From contig JBPOHD010000017.1 in assembly GCA_052035955.1 (NCBI GenBank), positions 16,486 through 80,485 on the forward strand: 64,000 nt of DNA. Reading direction: 5' to 3'. Position 1 is the stretch's first letter; the number at the start of each line of letters is the position of its first letter. Positions 50,432 to 59,800 of the stretch are shown one piece after another. A model generated the notes under the pieces. The model was given only the letters and a program-made list of their open reading frames with translations. It searched no databases and was not told the origin of the DNA. A program made the position numbers and the translations under genes. This DNA is from JAEUNJ01 sp052035955 (GTDB taxonomy: Bacteria; Pseudomonadota; Gammaproteobacteria; Burkholderiales; Rhodocyclaceae).

Positions 50432-51064
50432 ATGGAAGAATCCTTGTTGCCTCCCGAAGCAATCGCCGACGACCGTTGGGTCGTCCGCCGTCGATTGCGA
50501 TTGGCCACCCACGGCGATCATGTGCGCCTGAACCGGCATCCCATGCTGGTCGGCCTCACCCGCAAGGGTTTCCCACTCGAACAATACGGTGCGATTCTAA
50601 GCGCCTACCATCGTTTCTATGAGGCCATGGAACCGGCGCTGCTCGAATGCATCGCCGCCGAGCGGGTGCCTTTCTCCTACCTGGAGCGGCAGAAGCTGCC
50701 CTGGCTGGCCGCCGACCTGGCCGTCCTCGGCCGGCCTCTGCCGGAGGCGCCGGCGGGCGGGATCCCGCTGCCCATGGATCGGGCCGACCTGATCGGCGTG
50801 CTGTATGCCATCGAGGGCTCCACCCTCGGCGGACAGGTGATCGGTCGCCACCTGGCGCATGGCCTCGGATTCACCGCGGCCCGCGGCGCGCGCTTCTTCA
50901 ACGCCTACGGCGCCGACACCGCCGCCCGTTGGGCCGGGTATTGCGCCTTCGCCGAAATCATCGCCGACGACGAGGCCGCGTGCCGCCGCGCCGGTGCCGC
51001 GGCCGGACGGGTATTCAACGCCATCGAGAACCTGCTGGACGACAGCCATGCCGGGCAGATCTGA
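50432..51064 (+). CDS. bphO: Biliverdin-producing heme oxygenase (BphO type)
   Basis: A 210-residue alpha-helical heme oxygenase of the bacteriophytochrome-linked class. It cleaves haem to biliverdin, the phytochrome chromophore. The proximal His is expected in ATHGDHVRLNRHPM, and the distal helix is GVLYAIEGSTLGGQVIGRHL, with the flexible glycines GSTLGG. Downstream, FFNAYGADTAARW fits the family. It overlaps bphP by 17 bases, a usual arrangement. ATG 50432 follows a GTG that would give a one-residue longer protein. Confidence 0.92.
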   Translation: MEESLLPPEAIADDRWVVRRRLRLATHGDHVRLNRHPMLVGLTRKGFPLEQYGAILSAYHRFYEAMEPALLECIAAERVPFSYLERQKLPWLAADLAVLGRPLPEAPAGGIPLPMDRADLIGVLYAIEGSTLGGQVIGRHLAHGLGFTAARGARFFNAYGADTAARWAGYCAFAEIIADDEAACRRAGAAAGRVFNAIENLLDDSHAGQI

Positions 51065-54000
51065 GGATCCAGGCTACCGGGCCGAACTCGAGGCGGCCCT
51101 CCAGAACTGCGCCCGGGAGCCCATCCACCGGATCGGCAGCATCCAGGAGGGCGGCGTACTGGTGGCCTTCGCCGCCGCGGACTGGCGTGTCGCCGCCGTC
51201 AGCGCCAATTTCGGCGAACTCTTTGCCCTGCCGGCGGCCGAGGCCATCGGCCGGACCGCCGCCGACATCCTCGGCCCACGCCAGGCCGAGCGCCTGTGCA
51301 GCCTGGCCGAGCTGCAGACCCTGCCCGGCGCCTCCATCTGGTCCATCGCCGTGGTCCGCGACGGACAGGCCGAGAACCTGGATGCCCAGGTGTTCCGGAC
51401 CGAGCACCACGTGGTCCTGGAGATCGAGCGCCTGCGGACTCCGGAGGGCGACGTCTTCCACGAGTTCTTCATTCCCATACGGGATGCCCTCTGGCGCCTC
51501 GATGCGGAGCAGGACCTGACCCGCTACGCCGGGGCCGTCGTCGACCAGGTCCGGGTATTGACGGGTTTCGACCGGGTGATGATGTATCGCTTCGACGCCA
51601 ACTGGGACGGCGAGGTGATCGCGGAGACCCGGCGGGAGGACCTGGATGCCTACCTGGGGCATCGCTTCCCGGCCTCCGACATTCCGCCCCAGGCCCGGGA
51701 CCTCTACACCAAGAATCTGGTTCGCCTGATCGCCGACGTCGACTCGACCCCGGTGCCCTTGCTCGTGTCGGACGGCGATTCGGGAGGCATCGACCTCAGC
51801 TTTTCCTGGCTGCGCAGCATGTCGCCGGTGCATGTGGAATACCTGCGCAACATGGGGGTGAAGGCCAGCCTGAGCATCTCCCTGGTGCAGAACGGCCGCC
51901 TCTGGGGCCTGATCGCCTGCCACCACATCGAGCCCAAGTACGTCTGCCTGCGCCAGCGGGAACTGGACGAGTTCATCGGCCGGGTCGTCTCCCTGAAGCT
52001 CATCCAGATGGACACCCAGGAGCGGGCTGCGATCAACGGCCGCATCCGCGACCTGCTGTTCGCCCTGACCGAGGGCATCCGCGGTGCCGAGGACCTGGAC
52101 GGGGCCGTCGCCCGCTACCGCGATGAATTCCTCGGCGTCGTCGGCGCCGACGGGGCCGTGGTCTCGGTGGGCAATACACGCCACCGCATCGGCGACGCGC
52201 CGGGCCCCGAGGCCCTCGAAAGCATCGTCGCCATCCTGCGCGGCATGGAGCCCGCCCCCGTCTACCACACCGAGCACCTGGCCGAGCTCTGTGCCGACGT
52301 CCCCGAATGCCGTGACATCGCCTCCGGCATGATGGTGGCGCCCCTGGACCACGAGATGCGCGACTTCGTCATGTGGTTCCGGGCCGGCATCCTGCGCACC
52401 CTGCGCTGGGCGGGACAGCCGAACAAGGTCGTCGTGCGCGAGGACGGCGTCCTGCGTGTCTCCCCCCGCGAGTCCTTCGACACCTGGATCGAGACCTACC
52501 GGGACAAGTCCATGCCCTGGTCCCAGGTCGAGGTGGATGCCGCCAACTCCCTGTCCCTCGCCCTGATCGAGGTGCTCGCCCAGAAGGCGCTGCGATCGAA
52601 GGAGGAAAGCTACCGCCTGCTGGCCGAGAATTCCACGGACATGATCGCCAGCATCGACCTGGAGGGCAACTTCCGCTTCGTCTCGCCGGCCAGCGCGGAG
52701 CTGCTGGGCATCCCCGCCGAGCAGATGCTGGGCAAGCGGGTGGGCGATTACGTTTACGAGGAGGACCGGCCCGCCGTGCGGCGGGTGTTCGAGAGCCTGC
52801 TCCAGGCAGGTGGCGCCATCACCACGCTCGTCCGCACCGTCGCCGCCGACGGGCGAACCGTCTGGGTCGAGGCCACGGTCAAGCGCACCCACGGGCCCAG
52901 CGGCCAGGACGAACTGGTCATGAACGCCCGGGACGTCACCCAGCGACACACCTACCAGCTCGCCATCGAGGAGGTTCATCGGCGCAATGCCCGCATCCTC
53001 GACGCGGCGGGCGACGGCCTGGTCAGCCTCGACCGGCACGGCTGCATCATCTATGCCAACGAAGTGGCGCTGCGCATGCTGGACCGGGAGGAGAAGGACG
53101 TCATCGGCGCCCATTGCTGCGCGGTGCTGTGCGGCACGGACGACCACGGCACCCCGATCGGGCGCGAGACCTGCCCCTTCCTCGCCACCCTCGAGGACGG
53201 CGAGACCCGCCAGGGCGAACTGACCGTGCTGCAGGCCGACGGCCATTCCGGCCAGATGGCCGGCTACGTCTGCACTCCGCTGCAGGAGGAAGGCGCCATC
53301 AACGGCTGCGTCGTCGTCTTCGCCGAGCGCGGCCCCGGGCGTCCCCACGACGAGGCCCCGACCGACGTGATCATCGATCAGGCCTCCGAGGCCGTGATGG
53401 TGACCGATGCCGAGGGCCGGATCACCTCCGTCAACCGGGCGTTCAGCGAGATCACCGGCTATGCCGCCGAGGAGGCGGTCGGGCAGACGCCGCGCATCCT
53501 GAAATCCGGCGTGCATACGCCCCACTTCTACCAGGAATTCTGGAAGACCCTGGCGGAGAAGCATCGCTGGGTCGGCGAGGTCTGGAACCGGCGCAAGAAC
53601 GGGGAGATCTATCCCCAGTGGGGCAGCGTCACCGCCGTCCTCGACCACGAGGGGCGGCCGCGCAACTTCGTGGCCGTCTTTTCCGACATCTCCAAGGCCA
53701 AGCAGGCCGAGGAAAAGCTCTACTACCTGGCCAACCACGACACCCTGACCGGCCTGCCCAACCGCATGCGCTTCTCCGAGCAGCTGGGCCGGGCCATAGA
53801 GCGGGCCAAGCGGACCCGCAGCACCCTCGCCGTCGCCTTCGTGGACCTGGATCGCTTCAAGATCATCAACGACACCCTCGGCCACGCCGTCGGCGACCTC
53901 TACCTGAAGCGGCTCGCCGAGCGCCTGCAGGGATCCACCCGCAAGCAGGACACCCTGGCCCGCTGGGGCGGCGACGAGTTCGTCATCGCCCTGGAGGACG

Positions 54001-55019
54001 TCATGGACCGCAACGCCATCGGCGAGGCGGTGTCCCGGCTGCTCGGCCGGCTGGCCGAGCCCATCCACGTGGAAGGTCAGGAACTGGTGCCAACCGCCAG
54101 CGTCGGCATCAGCATCTACCCCGAGGACGGCGTGCTCCCCGGAGACCTGATCAAGGCAGCCGATGCCGCCATGTACCGGGCCAAGGAGCTCGGGCGCAAC
54201 CGCTTCGAGTTCTATACCGAACGCATGAAGGAGGAGCTGAGTGAGAAGTTCAGCCTGGCCGGCGAGATCCGCCGCGCCCTCGCCGGCGGCGAGTTCCGCC
54301 TGCATTTCCAGCCCCAGGTCGATGCCCGCAGCGGCGCCGTCATCGGCGTCGAGGCCCTGGCCCGCTGGCAGCATCCGGTGCGCGGCCTGCTCGGACCCCT
54401 GCACTTCATCCCCCTGGCCGAGGAGATCGGCCTGATTTCCGAGTTCGGCGAGTGGGTGCTCCACGAGTCGTGCCGGCAGATGCGCGAGTGGCGCGACAAC
54501 GGAGTACCCGTACCGCGCGTCGCGGTGAACGTGGCCCCCGCGCAACTGAAGGACGGCTTCGTCGATTCCGTCCGCCATGCCCTGCGCGAGTCCGGGATCC
54601 CGCCGGACACCCTGGAGATCGAGATCACCGAGGGCGCGCTGGAGGCTGGCGAGTCCGTGCGCGAGGTCTTTGCCGGGATACGGGAGATGGGGGTGCTGCT
54701 GTCGGTGGACGACTTCGGGACGGGCTACTCCTCCCTGTCCCACATCAAGCTCTTCCCGATCACCTGCTTCAAGATCGACAAGTCCTTCGTCGACGGCATC
54801 CCCGGCAACGATGCCGACGTTGCCATCGTGCGCACCATCCTGGCCCTGGGCAGCAGCCTGCACGTGGAGATCGTCGCCGAGGGCGTGGAAACCGCCGAGC
54901 AGGCGGACTTCCTGCGCTCAGCCGGCGTCACCAACATCCAGGGCTTCTTCTACGGTCGGCCCATGCCGCCGCCCCTGCTGGCCGAGTTCCTCAGCCGCTA
55001 CGCCCCGCCGATGCTTTGA
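51048..55019 (+). CDS. bphP: Bacteriophytochrome with PAS, GGDEF and EAL domains
   Basis: A 1,323-residue red/far-red photoreceptor. The biliverdin Cys21 lies in QNCAREPIHRIGS. The GAF domain has PASDIP (208-213) and His262 in SPVHVEYL. The PHY tongue has PRESF (473-477). Three PAS domains follow (about 521-635, 640-760, 775-885); the second contains a Cys-rich loop (HCCAVLCG...ETCP). The GGDEF domain (WGGDEF, 974-978) has an inhibitory RxxD site (RKQD, 965-968). The EAL domain has EAL at 1102-1104, then DDFGTGYSS, KIDKSFV and EGVET. Both output domains look catalytically intact, so light may tune cyclic-di-GMP in either direction. It overlaps bphO. Confidence 0.96.
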   Translation: MPGRSEDPGYRAELEAALQNCAREPIHRIGSIQEGGVLVAFAAADWRVAAVSANFGELFALPAAEAIGRTAADILGPRQAERLCSLAELQTLPGASIWSIAVVRDGQAENLDAQVFRTEHHVVLEIERLRTPEGDVFHEFFIPIRDALWRLDAEQDLTRYAGAVVDQVRVLTGFDRVMMYRFDANWDGEVIAETRREDLDAYLGHRFPASDIPPQARDLYTKNLVRLIADVDSTPVPLLVSDGDSGGIDLSFSWLRSMSPVHVEYLRNMGVKASLSISLVQNGRLWGLIACHHIEPKYVCLRQRELDEFIGRVVSLKLIQMDTQERAAINGRIRDLLFALTEGIRGAEDLDGAVARYRDEFLGVVGADGAVVSVGNTRHRIGDAPGPEALESIVAILRGMEPAPVYHTEHLAELCADVPECRDIASGMMVAPLDHEMRDFVMWFRAGILRTLRWAGQPNKVVVREDGVLRVSPRESFDTWIETYRDKSMPWSQVEVDAANSLSLALIEVLAQKALRSKEESYRLLAENSTDMIASIDLEGNFRFVSPASAELLGIPAEQMLGKRVGDYVYEEDRPAVRRVFESLLQAGGAITTLVRTVAADGRTVWVEATVKRTHGPSGQDELVMNARDVTQRHTYQLAIEEVHRRNARILDAAGDGLVSLDRHGCIIYANEVALRMLDREEKDVIGAHCCAVLCGTDDHGTPIGRETCPFLATLEDGETRQGELTVLQADGHSGQMAGYVCTPLQEEGAINGCVVVFAERGPGRPHDEAPTDVIIDQASEAVMVTDAEGRITSVNRAFSEITGYAAEEAVGQTPRILKSGVHTPHFYQEFWKTLAEKHRWVGEVWNRRKNGEIYPQWGSVTAVLDHEGRPRNFVAVFSDISKAKQAEEKLYYLANHDTLTGLPNRMRFSEQLGRAIERAKRTRSTLAVAFVDLDRFKIINDTLGHAVGDLYLKRLAERLQGSTRKQDTLARWGGDEFVIALEDVMDRNAIGEAVSRLLGRLAEPIHVEGQELVPTASVGISIYPEDGVLPGDLIKAADAAMYRAKELGRNRFEFYTERMKEELSEKFSLAGEIRRALAGGEFRLHFQPQVDARSGAVIGVEALARWQHPVRGLLGPLHFIPLAEEIGLISEFGEWVLHESCRQMREWRDNGVPVPRVAVNVAPAQLKDGFVDSVRHALRESGIPPDTLEIEITEGALEAGESVREVFAGIREMGVLLSVDDFGTGYSSLSHIKLFPITCFKIDKSFVDGIPGNDADVAIVRTILALGSSLHVEIVAEGVETAEQADFLRSAGVTNIQGFFYGRPMPPPLLAEFLSRYAPPML

Positions 55020-55140
55020 GGCGGTGGGAGGGGGAGTCGGCCGGGCGACGATAGGCCGCGCTTAGCCGCCTAAGGTTCTATCAATCGTTTCAGCACTGGG
55101 TTGCGCTACACTGGTATTTGCCGAATGTCATGAGCAGCCC

Positions 55141-57357
55141 ATGCCTCCCCTCGCCCATCCGGGTCACGACCTCGCTGAACATCTGTATGCCGTAGCCAAC
55201 CGGGCCCGAACGCATGCAGCAGCCTTCGAGGGAGGCGATTGGGCTTGTTTGGCCGGTCTCTGGCATGACCTCGGCAAGTATCGACCTGCCTTCCAGGCCT
55301 GCATCCGGGCCGCTGACGGGGCCGACGCCCACCTCGAAAGCCGGCCCGGAAAAGTCCGCCACGCCATCGTGGGCGCCTTGCATGCCCAGGGGCTCGGCCC
55401 CTATGGCAATCTGCTTGCGTACCTGATTGCCGGTCACCACGCCGGCCTGCCCGACTGGTATCCGGACGAGGCACCTGGCGCCGCGTTGTCGCAGGAATTG
55501 ATCGACCAGCGCGAGGCACTCGCCGATGCCCTGTCCGGCGGAATTCCGGCCGCCATCCTGAATGCTGGGAAGGCCGGTCTCGGCAAACCGCCAGTGCGCG
55601 AAGCAAGAGAACTGCACCTATGGCTGCGCATGCTTTTCTCGTGCCTCGTCGATGCCGACTTTCTCGACACGGAAGCGGCGCTCGATTCGGTGCGCAAGAA
55701 ATTGCGGGGCGGTTACGCGGACCTTGCCGTGTTGCGCGCCGCCTACGACCGCTACATGGCAAGCGCTTTCGGTCCCCCCGACACCCACGTCAAGGAACGG
55801 CGCGAGGAGATTCGCGCTGCCGGTCTCGTGCATGCCGCCGACGCGCCGGGCCTCTTCAGTCTCACCGTGCCCACCGGTGGCGGCAAGACCCTGGCCTCGC
55901 TCGGCTTCGCCTTGCATCACGCTGTCACCCACGGCCTCAAGCGCGTCATCTACGTCATTCCCTACACCAGCATCATCGAGCAGACCACCGACGTGTTTCG
56001 CCGGGTGTTCGCCGGCATCGAACCGATACCGGTGATCGAACACCACAGCAATCTCGATGTCACCGATGAGACCCGCGAAACGCCCAGAAGCCGGCTCGCC
56101 GCCGAGAATTGGGACGCACCGGTGATCGTCACCACCAACGTCCAGTTCTTCGAATCGCTCTATGCCGCGCGCGGTTCGCGCTGCCGCAAGCTGCACAACA
56201 TCGCTGAAAGCGTCCTCATCCTCGACGAGGCTCAGTTGTTGCCGCCCGAGCATCTCGCGCCAATTCTCGATGCGCTGCGGCAACTGAAGGACCGTTACCG
56301 CGTCTCCATCGTGCTTTCTACTGCAACCCAGCCTGAGCTGACCAAGTGCCGTCGCGACCCGTTTGGTCGCATCCAGCTTCATGGCCTAGGCGACGCCCGC
56401 GAACTGGCGCCCGATCCCGACCAGCTATTCCGCGAACTTGAGCGAGTGACCGTCAGCCTGCCGGCTTCCGATCAGGAACGTCGGGACTGGGATGGCATCG
56501 CTGCGGAACTGGCGGAGCACAGGCAAGTGCTGTGCATCGTCAATCGCCGTGACGATGCCGAAGCGCTGTGGCGAAAACTGCGCAATCTTGGCGTGGAAGG
56601 GATGGTGCACCTCTCCGCCCGGATGTGCGGCGCTCACCGGGCCGAGGTCATCGCCCATGTCAAGACCGAGCTTGCTGCCGGACGTCCCTTGCGTGTGGCC
56701 AGCACCCAATTGGTGGAAGCAGGCGTCGATTTCGATTTCCCCGTCGTCTATCGCGCCATGGCCGGGTTGGACTCCATCGCCCAGGCGGCGGGCCGGTGCA
56801 ACCGGGAAGGCAGGCTTCCCGACAAGGGCCGGGTGGTGGTCTTCAATCCGCCCAAGCCCTCGCCCAACGGGATTTTGCTCATAGCCGAGCAGGCCGCAAA
56901 AAGAGTCCTGGCAGGCGCGTCTGGTGAGCCACTGGCCCCCCCAAACTACGCTTGTTACTTTGATCGCTTCTACGCCGACCTTCATGGCCACGACAAGGAG
57001 GGCGTGATGGAGTTGCTGACAAAGGATGCCGCCAAAGGGCGAATTCAGTTCCGTACCGCAGCAGCCAAGTTTCGTCTGATTCCCGACGAAGGCCAGCGCG
57101 CCGTCTTCGTTTTATGGGGAGAAGGCGCGGCTCTGATCGGGCAACTGAAGACGGTGGGCCCGCACCGGACGCTGATGCGCCAGTTGCAGCGGCACGCGGT
57201 GACGCTCTACGACTACCAGTGGAAGAAGTTGCTGGCGGGCGGCGATCTTGAGTTGTACGAGGACTTCCTGATTCAGAAGTCCGAGGCCCTGTACCACCCT
57301 GAACTGGGATTGTTGCCCGAGGTGCCCGATTACATACCTGAGCGCTTGATGGCTTGA
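55141..57357 (+). CDS. cas3: CRISPR-associated helicase-nuclease Cas3 (type I-C)
   Basis: A 738-residue fusion of an HD nuclease (LWHDLGKY, residues 40-47; AGHHAG, 98-102) with a superfamily 2 helicase: Walker A PTGGGKT at 244-250, DEAQ at 362-365, STAT at 393-396, and motif VI QAAGRCNREG. It is recruited by Cascade to unwind and degrade target DNA. ATG 55141 starts the cas operon; it is about 120 bases after bphP. I found no convincing promoter in that gap. Its stop overlaps the region of the cas5 ribosome site. Confidence 0.96.
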   Translation: MPPLAHPGHDLAEHLYAVANRARTHAAAFEGGDWACLAGLWHDLGKYRPAFQACIRAADGADAHLESRPGKVRHAIVGALHAQGLGPYGNLLAYLIAGHHAGLPDWYPDEAPGAALSQELIDQREALADALSGGIPAAILNAGKAGLGKPPVREARELHLWLRMLFSCLVDADFLDTEAALDSVRKKLRGGYADLAVLRAAYDRYMASAFGPPDTHVKERREEIRAAGLVHAADAPGLFSLTVPTGGGKTLASLGFALHHAVTHGLKRVIYVIPYTSIIEQTTDVFRRVFAGIEPIPVIEHHSNLDVTDETRETPRSRLAAENWDAPVIVTTNVQFFESLYAARGSRCRKLHNIAESVLILDEAQLLPPEHLAPILDALRQLKDRYRVSIVLSTATQPELTKCRRDPFGRIQLHGLGDARELAPDPDQLFRELERVTVSLPASDQERRDWDGIAAELAEHRQVLCIVNRRDDAEALWRKLRNLGVEGMVHLSARMCGAHRAEVIAHVKTELAAGRPLRVASTQLVEAGVDFDFPVVYRAMAGLDSIAQAAGRCNREGRLPDKGRVVVFNPPKPSPNGILLIAEQAAKRVLAGASGEPLAPPNYACYFDRFYADLHGHDKEGVMELLTKDAAKGRIQFRTAAAKFRLIPDEGQRAVFVLWGEGAALIGQLKTVGPHRTLMRQLQRHAVTLYDYQWKKLLAGGDLELYEDFLIQKSEALYHPELGLLPEVPDYIPERLMA

Positions 57358-57368
57358 AAGGAGGACCC

Positions 57369-58031
57369 TTGAAAACCTACTGTCTGGAAGTCTCCGGCGA
57401 CTACGCCTGCTTTACCCGTCCGGAAATGAAGGTGGAGCGGGTGAGCTACGACGTCATTACGCCATCGGCCGCGCGGGCGGTGTTCGAGGCCGTCCTGTGG
57501 AAGCCGGCGGTCCGTTGGCACATCCGCAAGGTGGAGGTGATGAAGCCGATTCGCTGGATGTCGCTGCGCCGTAACGAGGTGGGTGCGGTGGTGCCGGTGG
57601 GCAGTGTCAAGAGTGCGATGAACAAAGGGAGTGGCGATCTGGCGCTCTACATCGAAGACGAGCGCCAGCAGCGGGCGGGCCTCTTCCTGCGCGACGTTGC
57701 CTATCGCTTGCATGCCGATCTGGAAGTGCTGCGCGCCGCCGGCGCCAACAATCCGCCGGCCAAGTTCTGGGAGATGTTCGAACGTCGGGCCGCCAAGGGG
57801 CAGTGCATCAACCAGCCGTACCTGGGCTGCCGCGAGTTCGCCTGCAAGTTCCGGTTGGTGAAGGAGGGCGAACCGACCGAGCCGATTTCCGAAACCCGCG
57901 ACCTCGGCTGGATGCTCCACGACATGGATTTCGGCAACCTCACCGAGCTCAAGCCGCGCTTCTTCCGAGCTGAGCTGAAGAACGGCGTGATGTTGGTCCC
58001 GGATGCGGGAAGCCCGGAGGTGAGGGGATGA
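57369..58031 (+). CDS. cas5c: Cas5c, type I-C Cascade subunit and crRNA endonuclease
   Basis: A 220-residue RAMP-fold protein (Cas5d/Cas5c). In type I-C there is no Cas6; Cas5c cuts the pre-crRNA and stays on the 5' handle. Features are KTYCLEVSGDYACFTRPEMKVER, VSYDVITPSAARAVFEAVLWKPA, and INQPYLGCREFACKF. The start is TTG 57369, supported by AAGGAGGA at 57358. Its stop overlaps the cas8c ATG (ATGA), consistent with coupled expression. Confidence 0.95.
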   Translation: MKTYCLEVSGDYACFTRPEMKVERVSYDVITPSAARAVFEAVLWKPAVRWHIRKVEVMKPIRWMSLRRNEVGAVVPVGSVKSAMNKGSGDLALYIEDERQQRAGLFLRDVAYRLHADLEVLRAAGANNPPAKFWEMFERRAAKGQCINQPYLGCREFACKFRLVKEGEPTEPISETRDLGWMLHDMDFGNLTELKPRFFRAELKNGVMLVPDAGSPEVRG

Positions 58032-59791
58032 TCCTCCAGGCGCTTGCTGATTACTACGATAGAAAGAAGGATGAACTCCCTCCTGAAGGATTTCAGTCAA
58101 TGGAGATTCCGTTTGTGATCGTGCTTGATCGGGGCGGTCACTTCGTACAGCTTCGAGATACGCGAGAAAACAAGCGAGGACGACAATTTGTCGTTCCTCG
58201 GGCTGAGACCCGATCTGGAACCGGTTCATGGGCCAAGCCAAATCTGTTGTGGGACCACTACGGTTTCGTGCTTGGGCAACCGAAGGGCGACAGCGACTCA
58301 GATCGGGAAATGGCCGCCAAACAACACCGGGCGTTCAAAGAGCGAGTAATGGCGGTTGCCGGAAAGCTGCCAAGCGACCATTCGGTTCATGCAGTGTCTC
58401 AATTCTTAAGGCGCGGTGAGTTTTCCGGTGTGCGCGATGCTTCGGGATGGCTAGATTGCATCAAGAAGAAGGGCTGCAACCTATCCTTTCAAGTTGTCGA
58501 CGAGAACGTTCTGGTCGCGGAAGATCCGATGCTATCTCAATTCTTGTCGGATACCGACGAGGCGGCTGCTTCCAGAGACCCGATCATTCGGGGCATTTGC
58601 CTTGTGAGTGGCGACGAGGATGCAATCACCCGGTTGCATCCGGCTATAGGTGGGGTCGGTGAGAAGCCGGTTCCACTAGCGGCAATTAACGATGGGGTAA
58701 GTCCGGCATTTTCGTCGCTTGGCAAGTCTCAAGGGTACAACTTTCCTGTTGGCTCCAGAGCTTCGTTCGCCTACGCCACCGCGCTACGGAACCTGCTGCG
58801 CAACGGGTCCACGCAGAAGCTGCGCGTTGCCGACGTGGTAACGGTGTTCTGGGCTGAAAAGGAGAGCGGCAGCGGATTTGAGTCGGCCTTTCTCAGTTTT
58901 CTTGAGCCTCCAAAGGACAACCCGGATGCCGGCACCCAAGCTGTGGCGAGTCTTCATCGCAGCATTCGAGACGGAAAGCCGTTCACTGACGATGACAGCC
59001 AACGTTTTCACGTCCTGGGTCTGTCGCCAAATGTTGCACGCATTGCCGTGCGTTTTTGGCATGTGGCGTCGATTGCCGAACTCGGGAGAGCCTTCTATCG
59101 CTACTTCGAGGAGTTGAACATTCAGCGTCCATCATTCGATGCCGATGCTCCGATGACACTGTTCCGGCTGCTGTCGGCTACTGCCTTCGACGGAAAAGCA
59201 GAGAACATTCAACCCAACTTGGAAGGCGAGGTGGTGCGGGCCATTCTGACTGGGGGTCGTTATCCGGAAGCATTGATGCAAGGGGTCATGCGTCGGATTC
59301 GCGCGGACGTCGCTAAACGCAGGAATGGACATTTGCTGGAGAACGTCCCTTGGACGCGTGCCGCGGCACTCAAGGCTTGGCTGATTCGCAATTCAAACAA
59401 GGAGATTACCGTGTCGCTGAATGAAGAGAACACCGATCCGGGTTACCGGCTCGGCCGCTTGTTTGCTGCCCTGGAGCGGGTGCAGGAACGCGCCCAGGGC
59501 AATCTGAACGCCACGATCCGCGAGCGCTACTACGGCGCGTTCTCCAGCACACCGCTCACTGTGATGCCGCTGCTGATGAAGCTCAAGAATCACCATCTTG
59601 CCAAGCTGCCGAATCGCGGCGAGGCGGTGAATCTGGAAAAGCTGCTGGGGCAGGTGATCGACGGCTTGGGAACTGTGCCGCCTCGATTGACATTGGCCGA
59701 GCAAGCCCAGTTCGCCGTGGGCTACTACCACCAGCGCCAAGCTTTCTTCGCCAAGCCCGAAACCGAAACCCCCGATCAAACCGCTGCCTGA
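58028..59791 (+). CDS. cas8c: Cas8c (Csd1), type I-C Cascade large subunit
   Basis: A 587-residue large subunit, which recognises the PAM and recruits Cas3. The N terminus MILQALADYYDRK and the interior VVTVFWAEKES and FHVLGLSPNVARIAVRFWH are characteristic of Csd1. Its first two thirds show lower third-position GC than neighbouring genes, as if this part came by transfer. The C-terminal fifth is separately translatable from an internal ribosome site (see Cas11c). It overlaps cas5c at ATGA. Confidence 0.95.
   Translation: MILQALADYYDRKKDELPPEGFQSMEIPFVIVLDRGGHFVQLRDTRENKRGRQFVVPRAETRSGTGSWAKPNLLWDHYGFVLGQPKGDSDSDREMAAKQHRAFKERVMAVAGKLPSDHSVHAVSQFLRRGEFSGVRDASGWLDCIKKKGCNLSFQVVDENVLVAEDPMLSQFLSDTDEAAASRDPIIRGICLVSGDEDAITRLHPAIGGVGEKPVPLAAINDGVSPAFSSLGKSQGYNFPVGSRASFAYATALRNLLRNGSTQKLRVADVVTVFWAEKESGSGFESAFLSFLEPPKDNPDAGTQAVASLHRSIRDGKPFTDDDSQRFHVLGLSPNVARIAVRFWHVASIAELGRAFYRYFEELNIQRPSFDADAPMTLFRLLSATAFDGKAENIQPNLEGEVVRAILTGGRYPEALMQGVMRRIRADVAKRRNGHLLENVPWTRAAALKAWLIRNSNKEITVSLNEENTDPGYRLGRLFAALERVQERAQGNLNATIRERYYGAFSSTPLTVMPLLMKLKNHHLAKLPNRGEAVNLEKLLGQVIDGLGTVPPRLTLAEQAQFAVGYYHQRQAFFAKPETETPDQTAA
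59411..59791 (+). CDS. cas11c: Cas11c small subunit, internal start within cas8c
   Basis: An internal GTG (codon 462 of cas8c) is preceded by AAGGAG at 59399-59404 with a six-base gap, an ideal Shine-Dalgarno arrangement within the reading frame. It would yield a 126-residue helical protein beginning MSLNEENTDPGYRLGRLFAA. Independent translation of the small subunit from inside cas8c is established for type I-C. The size and position fit; expression here is inferred. Confidence 0.7.
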   Translation: MSLNEENTDPGYRLGRLFAALERVQERAQGNLNATIRERYYGAFSSTPLTVMPLLMKLKNHHLAKLPNRGEAVNLEKLLGQVIDGLGTVPPRLTLAEQAQFAVGYYHQRQAFFAKPETETPDQTAA

Positions 59792-59800
59792 GGAACGACC

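Noticed and set aside
51015..54863. A 1,282-codon open frame antisense to bphP
   Set aside because: It mirrors the codon bias of bphP, lacks any known motif, and has no ribosome site; it is a shadow frame.
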